Source of the DNA: Knoxdaviesia capensis | Taxonomy: Eukaryota; Ascomycota; Sordariomycetes; Microascales; Gondwanamycetaceae | NCBI GenBank assembly: GCA_001510575.1 | Contig: LNGK01000007.1 | Coordinates: forward strand, 124,001-188,000 | Direction of reading: 5' to 3' | DNA length: 64,000 nucleotides | Shown: positions 19,751-32,602 of the stretch, one piece after another | Layout: each line of letters starts with the position of its first letter | Position numbering within the stretch: position 1 is the stretch's first letter | Notes under the pieces: generated by a model | What the model saw: the letters and a program-made list of their open reading frames with translations, nothing else | The model's database searches: none | What the model was told of the DNA's origin: nothing | Translations under genes and position numbers: made by a program

Positions 19751-21413
19751 CTATAGAATCAGCTGCTTCAGGTTCCGCTGGATAATCATATCCTGCACCG
19801 TCGCCATCGTGATCTTCAGCAGGTTCGTATCAGTCGCATTCGTGAAGTGGCCGTAGATCTCCTTGTCCGGGTTGCGGTTGAGCGCCTTGAACTTGTCGAG
19901 GAAGTAGCGCGACGCCGCCTTGGAGTCGTTCTTGGGCCCCGTGTAGTCGTTGAAGCCATACTGGGTGATCGGGCTCTTCTCCAGCTTCTCCTTGAACAGG
20001 TCCATCTTGTTCAGAAACAGAATCAGCGCCGACTTGGTGAACCAGTGCGAGTTCACAATCGACTCCCACAGCATGAGCGCCTCGTTCATTTGGTTCTAAA
20101 AAAGGCGTTAGTGTCAAGACGGACTCGTCGTCATTGATTCAAAAAGACAGGGCGCGGAGAACACATACACCATCCTTGTCTTCAACAAGGCACTGGTCAT
20201 AGCCGCTGATGGCCACCAGGAATAGCAGGCAGTGCACATTCTCAAAGCAGTGAATCCACTTCTTGCGCTCCGACCGCTGGCCACCGACGTCGAACATGCG
20301 GTATGTCAGCTGGCCGAGATCGAAGATGGTCTCGGTGATACCGGTTGTCCGTAGACGTGAGCGCAGCAGATCTTGGTCGGTGGGGACATAGTTGGCGGCC
20401 CAAATACGGTCGACGTCGTCGCAGAAACTGGAACGAGAGGAGTCGTGTTAGCCAGTGTACTCATTTAGACGCCAAAATGGCCCAACAATCTCCAAAGAGG
20501 GCAATCAAAGCATGTGACGGGATGCGGAGACGGAGATGCGTACTATGAAAGGTTGTCGTGTAGGGCATATTCGTTTCCCTTCTGGATGGCCGCCTTAACA
20601 CCGGCGTCTTGCCATAGGCTCTTAATGGGCGCGAGGTAGTTGGCTGGTAGGGGACCACGGGGAGCGACCTCGACTTCGACCTTTATCAACGCCATGTTTT
20701 TCTGTTGGAAGATGAGCTGCGGTTAGCACGTCGAACAGGGAATTGTCTTTCCTATGTCTTCCACTGCGCTTCTGTTTGACATGCACGGGCGAGCATGCCC
20801 GTGAAACGTGAACGCTAGCAGGAAGTGTGAAAGGCGGCGGTGCACAAAAATGAAACATACCTCATTCTCCGGGTTCTCAAACTCCAGATTTAAATCGGCC
20901 ATGGCCTCGAAAATAGTGGCAAACGATTGCACAATGTTGTTGAACACCACCGGCTTCCATTCCAGCTTTTCTGTTTTGCTGAAACCCTGGGCGTAGATGA
21001 GCTTCATCTGCTTCAGGACGGTCGACTTTCCCGATTCTCCAGCACCTAATGACGACAGAAACAATTGGCGGGTTAGTGTTGGCGTGATGTAGTGAGACGC
21101 ATAAGGTCAACGATATCCGGAGCAAACGCTGCTTAGAGGGACATGCTTGCGAAACAAGACAACGACAGCCGATAACACAGCATATGCAGACTCTCAAGTG
21201 AACAGGACCAAGTCTGAACACCGGCGTGAGTCGTTGTCGCACACACAACCACCAATGCACATGTGATCAGTTGACGCGAGACAATTCCAACTTACCAAGC
21301 AACAGCAGCTTCACCTCCTTGGACAGGCGCTTCTCATCTTGTCGGATGATGCGATCAAGCTCTCTTGACCGCGCAGCACCGGTATCATCCTTTTGGCGGC
21401 CGCCGAAGCACAT
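19751..21413 (-). CDS. heterotrimeric G protein alpha subunit, probably fungal group II (GNA-2-like)
   Basis: Five exons: 21296-21413, 20861-21045, 20544-20701, 20169-20427 and 19751-20095, 354 aa, all GT-AG and in phase. A GTPase that relays receptor signals at the plasma membrane. All G boxes are intact: GAGESGKS (40-47), R180 in RTTGI (switch I), DVGGQ (200-204, with catalytic Q204), NKMD (269-272) and FTNATDT for the purine-binding TCAT-like loop. The N terminus is MCFGGR: no Gly2, so no N-myristoylation, but Cys2 could be palmitoylated. The tail LKQLIL lacks the pertussis-toxin Cys at position -4. These two traits argue against group I and the MGxC-starting group III, from memory of family patterns. 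The subgroup is therefore less sure than the family. Confidence 0.93.
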
Positions 21414-23640
21414 TGCGAACTGTGAAAATGGACTGAAAGAAAAACCAGATCGAAGAAGAAAATGTGACGTCGAGAGTCACTGATGGTGGAGATTTATATC
21501 CTAAAGCAGGGGCCGTATGATGACTAGCACAGTGGAAGGGGGACACGCAGGGACGGCGATTACTCCCGGAATTGAGGTCGCTGGGATTTCTGGACGACGT
21601 TTCTCGAAGCTGTAACGATACACACGGTGAGAGAATGGGCGGTACGGCGTCGTTCAAATGGTGGTACAAGATGGATGTGAGGTGAAGGCCGAAATAGACT
21701 ATGACGATATCGAAGTGGTGGTGTGTTCCCGGATGTTGGCGAGGATCGACGGTGGTATTGACGGGAAGAAAGGAAAGTATGGGGCAGAGGGTATTAAATC
21801 CAAGAGAGGTAACTGTAAAAAATTAAGAAAAGGGGACGGAATAAGATGGCTGCAAGAGGGTGAATTCTGTTAGACGGACGGCCGACAAAGCATGGAAACG
21901 AAACGAAAAGGTCGTAAGAGAAACAAAGAACAAGACGGGAGTCACGAGAATGAGTAATGATGAAATTGGAGAGAGAGGGAGAGGAAGAGGATGAAGAAGA
22001 TACGAAGGGAAGGAAAGGAAGAAGCGAGCGAGTCTTGGTAGAAAAGAGAGAGAGAGAAAGACGAGAGGGGAGGCTAGACCACAACGAGAGATCAGACTCT
22101 CTACGTAGCAAGGGATAGACAGGCAGGCAGGGTCAGAAAGGAAGTACAATGTACACAGGCAGAGATTTTTGCACTCAGCTTGTGAATGTGCATTTAATTT
22201 TTCTTTTGAGAGGAGCGGAGAGATAGAGCGGGATCCGATAAGCGACAGGGATAGGGGAGAGAAGAAGAAGAGAGACAGAACACAGAGAGAGAGAGAGTGG
22301 AGCACAGGACTGCACTTGTTCGTAGTGCGTTTTTGAGGGGGGGATGGTGATCGGGTAGATCGGCGGTTTTGGAAGAAACACAGCTTGGTGAAGAAACCGA
22401 AAGGATTGGGAATCCTGCACGCTTCCCTGCAGGGCAGAAATCACGAGAGAATGTGGGAGAGGAAGAGAGGGTTGGAGAGAGAGTATCAAGAGATTTGGAC
22501 AAACGAGATATACGGCAATTGGGATGACAAAGACAAGCTACGCAACGGGATGAAAAGGGGAAGGAACCATCGACGGGGAACTTACAGCGTGGGAAAGAGG
22601 CAGGAAGGAGAGAAGGGAAGAGTATCTTACACCGAAAATAGGAAGAAAGAGAGAACGGAAGGAGCGAAGGGACAGAAGAAAGAAAGAATCTCGACAGAAG
22701 AACTCAATCGAAAGATACTGATGAAAAAGAGAAGGAGAGGCGAAGAAAAGGAAGGAGATGGGCGGGAAGAAACACCGCTAAACTTTGACCGCGCTGCAAC
22801 ATCCGAGTTCAGTCTTCCCTCTTTTTTCCCCCCTTTCCGAGGCTTGATGGACTAAGGGTGTTAGTTCCCAGCCCCAATGGAAGCTTTTTGGGGCGGCTCA
22901 GAACGAAGGGGAAAAGTATCTCGAGACTGGAATTAGATTGTACGGGTACATTTGCGGACTGTTGGAGACCGACTGATGTTGCTTTTTTGATCTCGTCCGG
23001 TCTTCCCTTGGATAGAACTGGGCGGCGAGGCCAGAAAGAAAGACGAAGAACACCGCCAAAGCTTCTCTAGCTCAAAGCTCGGGTCCTGTGCCGTGGGAAA
23101 CAGGGGCAAAGAATCCTTAACCAGGGACAGAAGAGACAGACCCGGCCTGATTTGTTCTGATATTGTGTTGCTGGCTCCCTTGAGCCCATCAATGCATCAA
23201 TGCGTTTCGAATCGGCGTGGACATGTGTGATCATGCTTCAGCGTACGCCTCTCTAAAGAATCCGGTTTTTTGATGATGACGAAGATGATGATCTCTGGCC
23301 CACAGCTATTATCACTCTTGTCCGCGATCTCGTTGTGTGCATTCTACTGTACAGTACACATCATCGGCGTGTCCCTGACAACGTACCAGCAGAGGGAGCG
23401 GAACCCACAGTAGCCCACACTCCACACTCCTGACAACATTGTTGCCCTACCAGACCCTCTGTACGACAATGGGTGCGCCCTTGATGTACTCGGAGTTCAC
23501 GAAAAAAAAAAAATGGAACGAGAGCCGCCCGCTAGGCCTCTCATCTCAGGCCGCGAGCGGAGCATTTGTCTCGTCTTTTGTCGGTTTTGCGGTTGTGTTT
23601 CGCTGGTGCTACGCCCAGCTGAGTCTAGTGTACTGGTTAT
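21414..23640. other. G-alpha upstream region with 0.9-kb purine-rich tract
   Basis: 2.2 kb without a gene. Between about 21870 and 22780 the plus strand is very rich in A and G (GAGAGA, GGAAGA and AAGAAG runs), which is CT-rich on the transcribed G-alpha strand. This is typical of long fungal leaders and promoters. Open frames inside it are low-complexity shadows. 23100-23640 is ordinary intergenic DNA. Confidence 0.55.
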
Positions 23641-23763
23641 CAAGGGTATCTATCCACCAATCTTGGCGCCTATCCCTAATTTTAAACCCTAGCCCTAAAG
23701 TACTCTTTTTAATCAAAACAAAAATTATTCTCCACAGCTACTTCTTCTTCTTCCTTCCTATAG

Positions 23764-23862
23764 TACTAACTTCTTTCCTACCTACTAACTATTCTTCCTA
23801 CTAACTAATTCTTTCCTACTAACTAATTCTTTCCTACTAACTAAGTCTTTCCTACTAACTAG
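23764..23862 (+). repeat. six TACTAAC units in an 18-bp tandem array
   Basis: TACTAAC occurs at 23764, 23783, 23799, 23817, 23835 and 23853, mostly inside an 18-bp unit TTTCCTACTAACTAATTC. It ends in CTAG two bases before the transposase ATG. Each unit looks like a branch point with pyrimidines. Confidence 0.85.
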
Positions 23863-23863
23863 A

Positions 23864-25012
23864 ATGGCGCCTCACCTATCTTCTAAGGTTAGATACGCTA
23901 TCCTCCTCCTTCATGCTTCTGGGCAGACCTAAAGGCAGATATAAGACCAAACAGGCGCTACACGAAACCAAGTCCGCTATACGATTAAAGCTAAACGCGA
24001 CACAATCCTCCCACGGTCCGGACGCCCACCTCTCCTCTCTCCTTCTTAGGTCTAAGATATTATTTCTTTCGTATTAAGTTCTATAGAGAATAGATAGCTG
24101 AAATGGGATGAGATCGCCCCTCGGCTTAGACTTTCTTATTCTATATAGGCTATCCGATACGCCCTCTAAAAGGCTAGTTTCTCACGACGCGTTACTTAGG
24201 TTAAACCTACTATTTTAGCCGAGATATATCGAAAACGATACGAATTTGCCTAGTAACACCTTTATTAGACTACTAATAACTGGAAACGAGTCTTATAGTT
24301 AGACGAAACGTAGGCGAATAGGAGAATAAAAGGGAGGATTTAGATAACGCGTCGTCCTGGCGAGGAGATTGATGAGACGTGTATCGTTCCCCGATAAAAA
24401 GGAGCTTATAGTTAGATGTTTTAGGGATCTTTCTAAGGGACGAAGAAGGGTCTAAAGGTCTTCTGGCAGAAGGTATAGGGGAGGATTAACTTATAGGCGT
24501 ATTGTGAGTATATCCTCCCTCTCGTTAAAGCTTAGTTATAAGAGTAGGGCGCTGAGGGAGATGCTACGGGAGATACTGAGAGACGCGCTGATACTGAGGA
24601 AGATGCTGAGAGACGCGCTAATGCTGAGGAAGATGCTGAGAGACGCGCTAATGCTGAGGAAGATGCTGAGAGACGCGCTAACGGAATTATCTTTATGTAA
24701 GATAACGCTCTAGCGTATAGCTCTTAGTATACTCGAGGAGAGTTAGACCGGCGTAGTATTATAACTATGGAATGGCCTCTAAATAGCCTAGATTTGAACC
24801 CTATTAAGTACGTCTAGGTTAAAATTAAGCGTGCACTTAGTTAACACCCTCAGGATAGATACATAGGCATAGGCGCCTCTTAGCGCCTTAAAGAGGATAT
24901 CACTATGGCATGGGATACTATTATAGAGGACTTTCTTGAATAACTTATCTAGTTAATGCCCCGAAGAATTAAGGCAGTGTACGAAGCAGGGGGGAGGCAT
25001 ACCTGGTATTAG
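23864..25012 (+). pseudogene. Tc1-like transposase pseudogene
   Basis: Reading from ATG at 23864, the start MAPHLSSKVRYAILLLHASG leads a helix-turn-helix region (GATRNQVRYTIKAKR), then the DDE catalytic core. WKRVL-LDET carries the first Asp, FM-DNA the second, and DLNPIKYV stands for the usual SPDLNPIE. Stop codons (TAG, TAA) interrupt many sites where Gln or Trp would be expected, consistent with C-to-T damage. A 30-bp tandem repeat lies in frame between the first and second Asp. It cannot make an active transposase. Similar fungal Tc1 proteins are about 350-400 aa, which fits this span. Confidence 0.85.
24571..24680 (+). repeat. 30-bp in-frame minisatellite in the transposase
   Basis: About 3.7 copies of a 30-bp unit containing AGATGCTGAGAGACGCGCTA. 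In the transposase frame each encodes a charged decapeptide (EEDAERRANA). The last two full copies are identical and keep their TG dinucleotides. Confidence 0.9.
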
Positions 25013-28000
25013 ACCCACATAGAAGTAGCGCTAAGAAGACCTATAAAAAAGATACTTCTTGACATCCTTGCTGGATTTTAGCGTTTGGTGGAAACTTTTA
25101 CTGGTATGATAGTACTTGCACCTGCATATCAAAATTAGCGTGCATGCAGGTACTGGGTACCGAGATGGACGAGGCCCAGCGACGAGATTTTGCTTTCTTT
25201 CTTTCTCCGTGAGTCGTCTTGCAGAGCGTGGGAAATCCTTCCAGGGGGTGCAGAATCCCAAATAGGCCTGGCTCGGTTGGTCCGATCGTTGCAGGCTACG
25301 CAGCATTGAGAGGGTTGACACTCTACACTAGAGTTAAGAGCAAGGAATAGGGGGAGGACGGAGAAACTAAGTTGTATATGTGGCCACTGGACTTACTCTA
25401 ACGCCCGCCTAAACGACTCCCCTCTTTGAGGTTTTTTTTTCTTCTTTTTCTTTTTCTCTTTTCTGGTCGTTTGGGTTTTGCTTCTAGTGGTCCGGCCTCG
25501 CTGACAGTCCTAAGCACCGTCAAGTTCTTGGACGTGGTGGGCGCTGGATATGCATCGAAGTTCCCGCTCGGAGCCCGTCCACGCCCAACCCCGTCGTGGC
25601 GGCTGGATGGATATACCACTACACTCTCCTACAACACGATGGAACGAGTGGACAACCAAACAAACGAACGAACGCCTTCTCTTCTCTCTCTCCACAGTGC
25701 AGGGAAACTCCCAAACGACCCCGGTTGGAGAATGGAGACAAGATCCCCGATGTAGGTATACGGCGTATGCCTGATTCCTAAGCCCCCATTCCAGAGACAT
25801 TCGCCGAGGGCAAGATGGAATGCTGCATTTGCCTACGCCGTCGTGTCCTTTGCCGGACTTGACTTGCCCGACCTGTCTACGGATCTGGGATGGGACGTCA
25901 GAGTGTCCAGACAGGTGCTGTCTGTCTATTTCCCCAACTGAACGTGGAGTCACTCAGAAGGCTCTTGGCACAATCAAGGGCTATCGCTTGACACCGAAGC
26001 CAGAAGGGAAAAAGAAGGAATTCGACGGGGTCTAAATGGGCCCAACCTGGGATTTATACTGGGCCTGGGATGTCTGACGGACTGCTGAAATTTCGCGAAA
26101 ATGCCCCCAAGACTTTGGCGATGGCTGGCTCTGCCTCCCCCTTATGTCTGCAGTACCTCAATCTCGCTCCCACTCCAACGTGGAATCTCACACAGTAATA
26201 ACAGCATCGCATCAGACGTAATTTGCATCAAATGAAGGAAAAACAAAAACACAAATCCTTCAATTGCCCGATGCAGGCGCCCGTAGCATGCATTGTGGGG
26301 AAGTCAGAAGAGCAGAATGCCATGCTCCACCCCTTTCTTTCCGAGTATTCTGCACATCAGTCTGCTCTTTTGTTTCTTCCTGTGTCACAATGAACACTTG
26401 TCTCTTTTCCCACTTTTGCTGCGAAGTACGTACGTACGAACTGCCGCACCCCGCTGTTTGATCTTGCCATGCACTTCAAACACCAACTTGCATCCTGTTG
26501 CGGCTAGACCTCTCCAGACAGGGTCCAAAAATACATGCGTATAATACCATCCATCCTGGACCTTAACATCGGACAAACAAGTGCGTTCGTTATACGGGCT
26601 AGATTGCCATGCGACCAGCCCGCCGTCTCTGTTTGGCCTTTCAATAGGGAAATTCCACATCACACTCACGCGCTCATAACAAGCGTGCGGCTAGGCCTGG
26701 ATTTTCTCTTTTTTTCTTGGTACACCACTCTGTTCGGGCATCCCCCTCTTAATATACGTGCGTGATTGTTCCATGGTCCTCCCACAAAAAACACCCCCCT
26801 AAGTTACTTAGCTTCCTCAACGTTTGCCCTTTGTTTGGCCGTCTTTTACCTCCGCCCGCTATATAGTTCCGTCCGTCTTTCCACGTGTTGCCCCTGCGTG
26901 GGTCGCAATCAAAAGTTCCCGTTGATTGGATTTCGGGATAGGCCTGTGGGCTATATTCTCCAGGACACGACGGATTGGGCGAAGGTTAACGGAAGAGGGC
27001 CGGTGGGAGATCCACATTGACGGATAGCCACTGTCTAATGTTTCTGGTGCTCGGTGAACCAACCTTTTGATGCTTCTGTTGCTATTGGTGGTATCAGGAA
27101 AACAGAGCGTCGTTTGGATGACGGGTTCTGAGTTGGGAAACCTCTGGAAAGTGTGGTGAATGAGTATGTTCCTCCCCGAGCTTTGATCTGGGTGAATGTG
27201 CCTGCTCGACTGTGCTCAAGACATCAGCGCTTGGCGTTGCTCCACCCTCTAGTAATCATCACATGTATCTAGTTTATGTCGTCGTGGGCCAGAACCTCTC
27301 GACTGGGGCATGCATTGTTTCGATCTGACTGTGAGTACGCGTGTTGCCCGCTGTAGTCAGTGCCTCTGTGGACCATATGGACCCTATGAACCATTGGCAG
27401 GATCTGTACTGTACTGTAGTTGTATCGCCTCAGTGGGGGCTGATCCATAGCCCACCCATCAGCACAAAAGAGAACAACGTCCCTGGATATGCCCTCGAAG
27501 GAGGATCCTCCAAGGCCGGGACTACCAGCGTAACATTCCCCTTTGCCTGCAATAGTGAACATGCACATGCCCACCGTCAGCACAACGCCCTCATCTCAAA
27601 GAAAAAGAACCACACTACACTCAGACAGCGCCATGTTCTTGGGTTGGGGATCATGTGGGGAGGACGCCACTAGTGAATGATCGCCAGAGCGGGGATTCTG
27701 TACACTTGAGCTGTGGGACATGCAAATCTAGACTTATGGGAGAATAGGATTGTGAATGGTGTAAGGATAGTGGTTTCGGTGGCGCTGTCTGTGCTGGTGA
27801 GGGGATTTGCGCCCCGTAGGGTTGGTAACTCCAGTGTCTCGTGTCAAAACTGGTAATATGTATCACGAGAATCATAACGGTAATGTGGTAGCCAGCTGGC
27901 AATGGCTACCAGCTTCATGATGTGAAGGCCAGTTCGCTCTGGTATGTCTATTGTCACTCATGGGGGGCCTATCGTGAATCACCCTGGACCGCCTGTGCCT

Positions 28001-30610
28001 ATATAAGCATCGTCCTCCCCTTCCATACATGCATATCCTCCTCGTCTACTTTCCGTGACCCTTCCTTTCCTTCAACAGGATGATATAGATCTCACCACCC
28101 TCTTAAGTAATAGGCACACAAGAAGTTCACGTCCATCTCGCACTCGCAACCGAGACTATTGTATCACGGAGTAGGTTCGGCATACCGATCAAAACACGCC
28201 GTCTCCGGATTTCATCTCGGACTCACTGGCAGCAGATGGCGTGAAGGAGCCGAGCAAGTTTGGAAATCCTGCGTCAAGCGCTAGGCCGAAGGTCGTAGGG
28301 GCCTCTTCGCTGAACTGACCGCCACACAGGCAACGCAAATGGCGAGAACCCACCTTTAAGAGACATAAGTCCAGGCTCAACAACTTGCGGCGTGGAGCAC
28401 CTCGATCTACGTACAGTAGATCGGCAGAAACAGGTAGACTGGGCCTGCAGATTACTCGTTCGTACGTGACTGGAATCGGGTTCCCCCCTACGCCAAGGCC
28501 ACACAGAAGTCATCTAACGGCAAGTTTTCCCACTGAGAGAATAAAACTTAGTTGCCAGGGCCCACAACGCGACGATTGGGAGGCCAACCAGGTAGATATC
28601 TGAGACCAAACAAACAGGTGACTGGCTTTCCCGAGACGAAGGAGATATGCCCACACTCGTCAACAAGGACGGCAGTGACGTAAGTCGAAGAGGACAACGC
28701 CTGATAAGAGTGTATGGCATACCGATACGATGGCATTCGTAATAATATAGACAACATGCAGTAGACTTCTCATCTGGGCACCCGTCAACGCTCACTCACC
28801 CGCCGAGAGTTGACAACGAGACCGTCTCGCGTGGCATAGCCGGGCTATCAGCCATCTAACATGTCTTCAGCCGTTCTTGTAGAGGCGCATCTCCCGTGTT
28901 CTTCCCGCGCCTCGACACCACCCTCGGCCGTTCGCTCAACCGCGAGCACCAGCAGACCCCGTCTGAGATACTGCACCCGCCCAGGGATCATCCATACAAC
29001 TGATTCTTCAAAGCACCCACATACCTAATAGACCTCCGAGGGGACACAGACAGGTGCGTTGCGCAGGCCCACGTGGACGCCCCCAGAGGCTTACGTTGGT
29101 AGATGCCTACTGCGAAGTTTACAGAGACAGAGTAGTTCACGAGGCTAGGTGGCCCTTACTAGGATATTCTACGAGGACTAGGACTGGTCTAGACTTACAC
29201 AACAGAGCTCGTGGAAGTGGCGGACGATATTGTAACTGCGTGTGCTTGAAAGTCACGGCCACCACCTTCAGCACGAGCCTCGCACTAGCTCCTCTACCGC
29301 ATCCCTTGTGCGGACCACACCTTCAGCGAGCACATTCCAAACAGGCAATCTCTCTACTCGTGGTAATGGGGGGAACCGAGGCATGGCAGTTGGACATTGT
29401 GCCGGTGTATTGTCTGGGGAGACACTGTTCAGCCTTTCCAAGGGAGATGTAGTGAGGTGATAGATACCCCAATGATTTTCAGCTTGGGGGTTGGGAGAGG
29501 GCCTGCAAGTATATCTATATGTGGGATGGCCATCTGGGACATGACTTCGGCAGCCGGGACGCCGCAGTCCGGCCATCGGCGGTCCGGACGGACGGCGGCT
29601 CGCGCCAACCAACCCGATTAGGAACCCACGTCGCCAACACATGGGACGGCGTTCAAGAGCCGTGGCTTTACGGAGACATAGGAATATAAGAACCGTCGGG
29701 CAGCCCAGACCACACGCCATCCGTCAATACCTGCTCACCCTTCCCAGGACGCCCGCCCGTCTAAAGAAACATGGCAGCCCCCGATTCAAGGCAAGCTGTT
29801 CCCGATCCGCTGACGACCTGCCAAACAGCGACATATTGGCCTCGTCTTTCTTTGTGACTGCTCCAGGCCCAGCCGAAAAGATGATTGTTCAGAAGGAACA
29901 CATCACATTTCCCCATTGATAGGAAGTGGAGCTTCCGAGTGAGTTAGTAGTCCATGCACTGCAAATGAGGATCACTCTGAGTAAACCACCAGCTGAAAGG
30001 ACCCCGACACCTGTTTCATGCCGGAGCCACAAGCTGAGGCCCGGGACCAACAGCGGATTCCCTCCACGGACGTGGGCGTGTTCGTCACCCTCGCCCCCTG
30101 AAAAGCCCGCCTCAACATGCTGGTTAAGCGATCTTTGCCTGCATGATTGAATGTTGTTTCTGGTTTCGAGTTTGTTCAAGAGTGATTTGGCATGCAGTGA
30201 TAACCGAGAAGCCACAAAGACGTGTCACAAGTTCGCCGCGCATAGCCGGCCCAAACCGAACACCAGCAAACGGCAAAGCAGCAAAATTTTCCACGGCGGC
30301 GGCGTTTGCTCGCCTGCATTCCACTTTCCGGGCAGGTTGCATCCTTCCTCGCATTGGCGTTCACCGCCTTGCAACTGTGGGAACGTCAGAGACGAAAAAA
30401 AAAATCTATTTGGAAAAAATTATCCGGCAGAAAAAAAAAAAGTACCTTCGTCTTTCTCTCTTCTTGGGCTGGTTGACTCTTCTGTTCTTCTCAAACCTGT
30501 GAATGTCTGCGCGATTCATACTCTCTTCCACTCGGTTTACTGTGCGTCTCGGATCTCTACGTGTCTATCGTCACTTTTCCTCACGACTACTCTCCTCGAA
30601 TTCCTTCAAC
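25013..30610. other. 5.6-kb region without a convincing gene
   Basis: No frame matches a family I know and none has a believable exon series. The open frames are short, begin at non-ATG codons or overlap incompatibly. A TATA-like CTATATAAGC near 28000, followed by a CT-rich stretch, might mark a transcript, but no coding sequence follows. The part near 30140-30610 is the spermidine synthase promoter. Base composition is ordinary, without strong RIP. Confidence 0.5.
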
Positions 30611-32216
30611 ATGAGCGACGGCGAAATTGTCCACCCCACCATCCAGGGTTAGTTCTCCTTGCTTCTGTTGGCAGAGCCGTGATAGTTGGTTCTGCTTCAT
30701 CGCCTCTCCCTGATCTTGTGATGCACGCCCTCTCAGCCTGGCCCCTGTCTACGTTCGTGTGTGGGGATTACAGTTAATCCTCGCTTCTGCAACACCCGTC
30801 TGTCTTAACTGGAATTGCATCGCCAGAGTCAGAGCACGATAGATCTTGGAAATGGGTCTAGGCGTGGCGTCTGGCGGTGCCAAGCTGGTCTGAAGTGGTC
30901 AGGCCATTGGGATCTGCGGCAAAGATCGTCAGAAATCACGAGTTCCATTCATCATCTCGTCTAGTCGTTGGGTCGGAGGCGATGAGCACGATCAGTTCTA
31001 TGTCGAGTTCCGTCGCCATGTCTGTCTGGCTGAAGCCTTTTTTTTTTTTTTCTATGGAGGGGCAGCTGCACCAGCTTTGGAGGGGCAAAGGCGGGGTGCC
31101 GCGATTGCGCTCCGCCAGCTGCTGCCAGCTGCACCACCCACGAACTCAGCATGCACATCACCATCTCTGGCGACGACAGCGATACTGGAGGCTCTCACTA
31201 ACTATTTTTGTCCTCTAGATGGCTGGTTCCGTGAGATTTCGGATATGTGGCCCGGTAAGCTCCGAGCCCCCCTCCCCACCGAATAGCCCCCCTCCGACCG
31301 CACACAACTAACTCCTCCCAGGCTCGGCCAACATCATCCGCGTGAAGAAGGTTCTTCACCACGAGAAGAGCAAGTACCAGGATGTGCTCGTGTTCGAGTC
31401 CACCAACCACGGCAAGGTCCTGATCCTGGACAACGTCATCCAGTGCACGGAGCGCGACGAGTTCTCGTACCAGGAGATGATCACCCACCTGGCCATGAAC
31501 AGCCACCCCAACCCCAAGCGCGTGCTGGTGATCGGCGGCGGCGACGGCGGCGTGCTGCGCGAGGTTGTCAAGCACGAATGTGTCGAGGAGGCCATCCTGT
31601 GCGACATTGACGAGGCCGTCATCCGCCTGTCCAAGCAGTTCATCCCCAGCATGGCCGTCGGCTTCGAGCACCCCAAGTCCAAGGTGCACGTCGGCGACGG
31701 CTTCAAGTTCCTCGACGACTTCAAGAACTCGTTCGACGTCATCATCACCGACTCGTCCGACCCGGAGGGCCCCGCCGAGAGCCTGTTCCAGAAGTCGTAC
31801 TTCCAGCTGCTGCACGACGCTCTGCGCGAGGGCGGTGTCATCACCACCCAGGGTAGGTCCCAAGCTCTCTCGCTGTCCTGGCGAGATCATCTCGAGACTC
31901 TGTTCCAACTAACGCGACTTCTGTTTGCAACCCCCCAGCCGAGAACCAGTGGCTCCACCTGCCCCTGATCACGCGCCTCAAGAAGGACTGCAAGGAGATT
32001 TTCCCCGTCGCCGAGTACGCCTACACCACCGTGCCGACCTACCCGTCGGGCCAGATCGGCTTCATGGTGTGCTGCAAGGACGCCACCCGCAACGTCAAGG
32101 AGCCGCTGCGCAGCTGGTCGCCCGAGGAGGAGGCCAAGCTGTGCCGCTACTACAACGCCGACCTGCACAAGGCCGCTTTTGTGCTGCCGACCTTCGCTCG
32201 CCTTGCTCTGTCGTAA
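30611..32216 (+). CDS. SPE3: spermidine synthase
   Basis: Four exons: 30611-30647, 31219-31254, 31322-31852 and 31939-32216, 293 aa, all GT-AG. It transfers the aminopropyl group of decarboxylated S-adenosylmethionine to putrescine in the cytosol. The N-terminal beta domain begins DGWFREISDMWPG. The cofactor loop GGGDGG is at 96-101, with CDIDE (118-122) downstream. The catalytic gate motif DSSDP is at 168-172. The substrate signature YQEM (74-77) and the family tail FVLPTFARLAL are present. Length equals that of yeast Spe3. Intron 1 is 571 bp, long for this genome, and could hold regulatory sequence. Convergent with the omega-amidase gene. Very sure. Confidence 0.97.
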
Positions 32217-32602
32217 ACCGACCATGGCAGGCGGGTCTGGGAAGGAATAAAACGGCGGTTGGGAAGAGAAAGCAAGGACAATCCTTGCCTCTTCGGATTA
32301 TGATGTGGTAACGACAGCATGGACCTGATTTTTTACGCTGCAAAAATACTTGGCTGGCATCTGGGCTGGAGACTCAAGGGCCAGCAGAATCCACCCGCTC
32401 TAGACTAGATGGCGGGGGTTAGAATACAAGCCACTGCACATTGACATGAGTTTGTGATTAGAAAGCTTGATTCGTAGAACGGTGTGCGTATAGAGATACT
32501 GCGATACATTGTAATGAGATACATGGAGGCCACCGTCTTGGATTTTGCATTCACCAGAGAGATATTCCTGGAAAGGACGCTGCACGCACCCTGCGTAGAC
32601 AA

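Larger units (their letters stand above)
23653..25092 (+). mobile_element. decayed Tc1/mariner-like DNA transposon
   Basis: Extent set loosely by TCCACCAA at 23653-23660 and its complement at 25085-25092, which may be remnants of the terminal inverted repeats. The rest of the ends does not align clearly. The interior encodes a broken DDE transposase. CA/TG are reduced but not removed, so RIP-like damage is milder than in the Copia element. Confidence 0.7.

Noticed and set aside
22385..22855. 156-aa Lys/Glu/Arg-rich frame
   Set aside because: Pure consequence of the purine-rich tract; no conserved pattern.
25426..25755. 109-aa frame with an apparent signal peptide
   Set aside because: Its first codon is TTG, not ATG; the hydrophobic start comes from a T-rich run.
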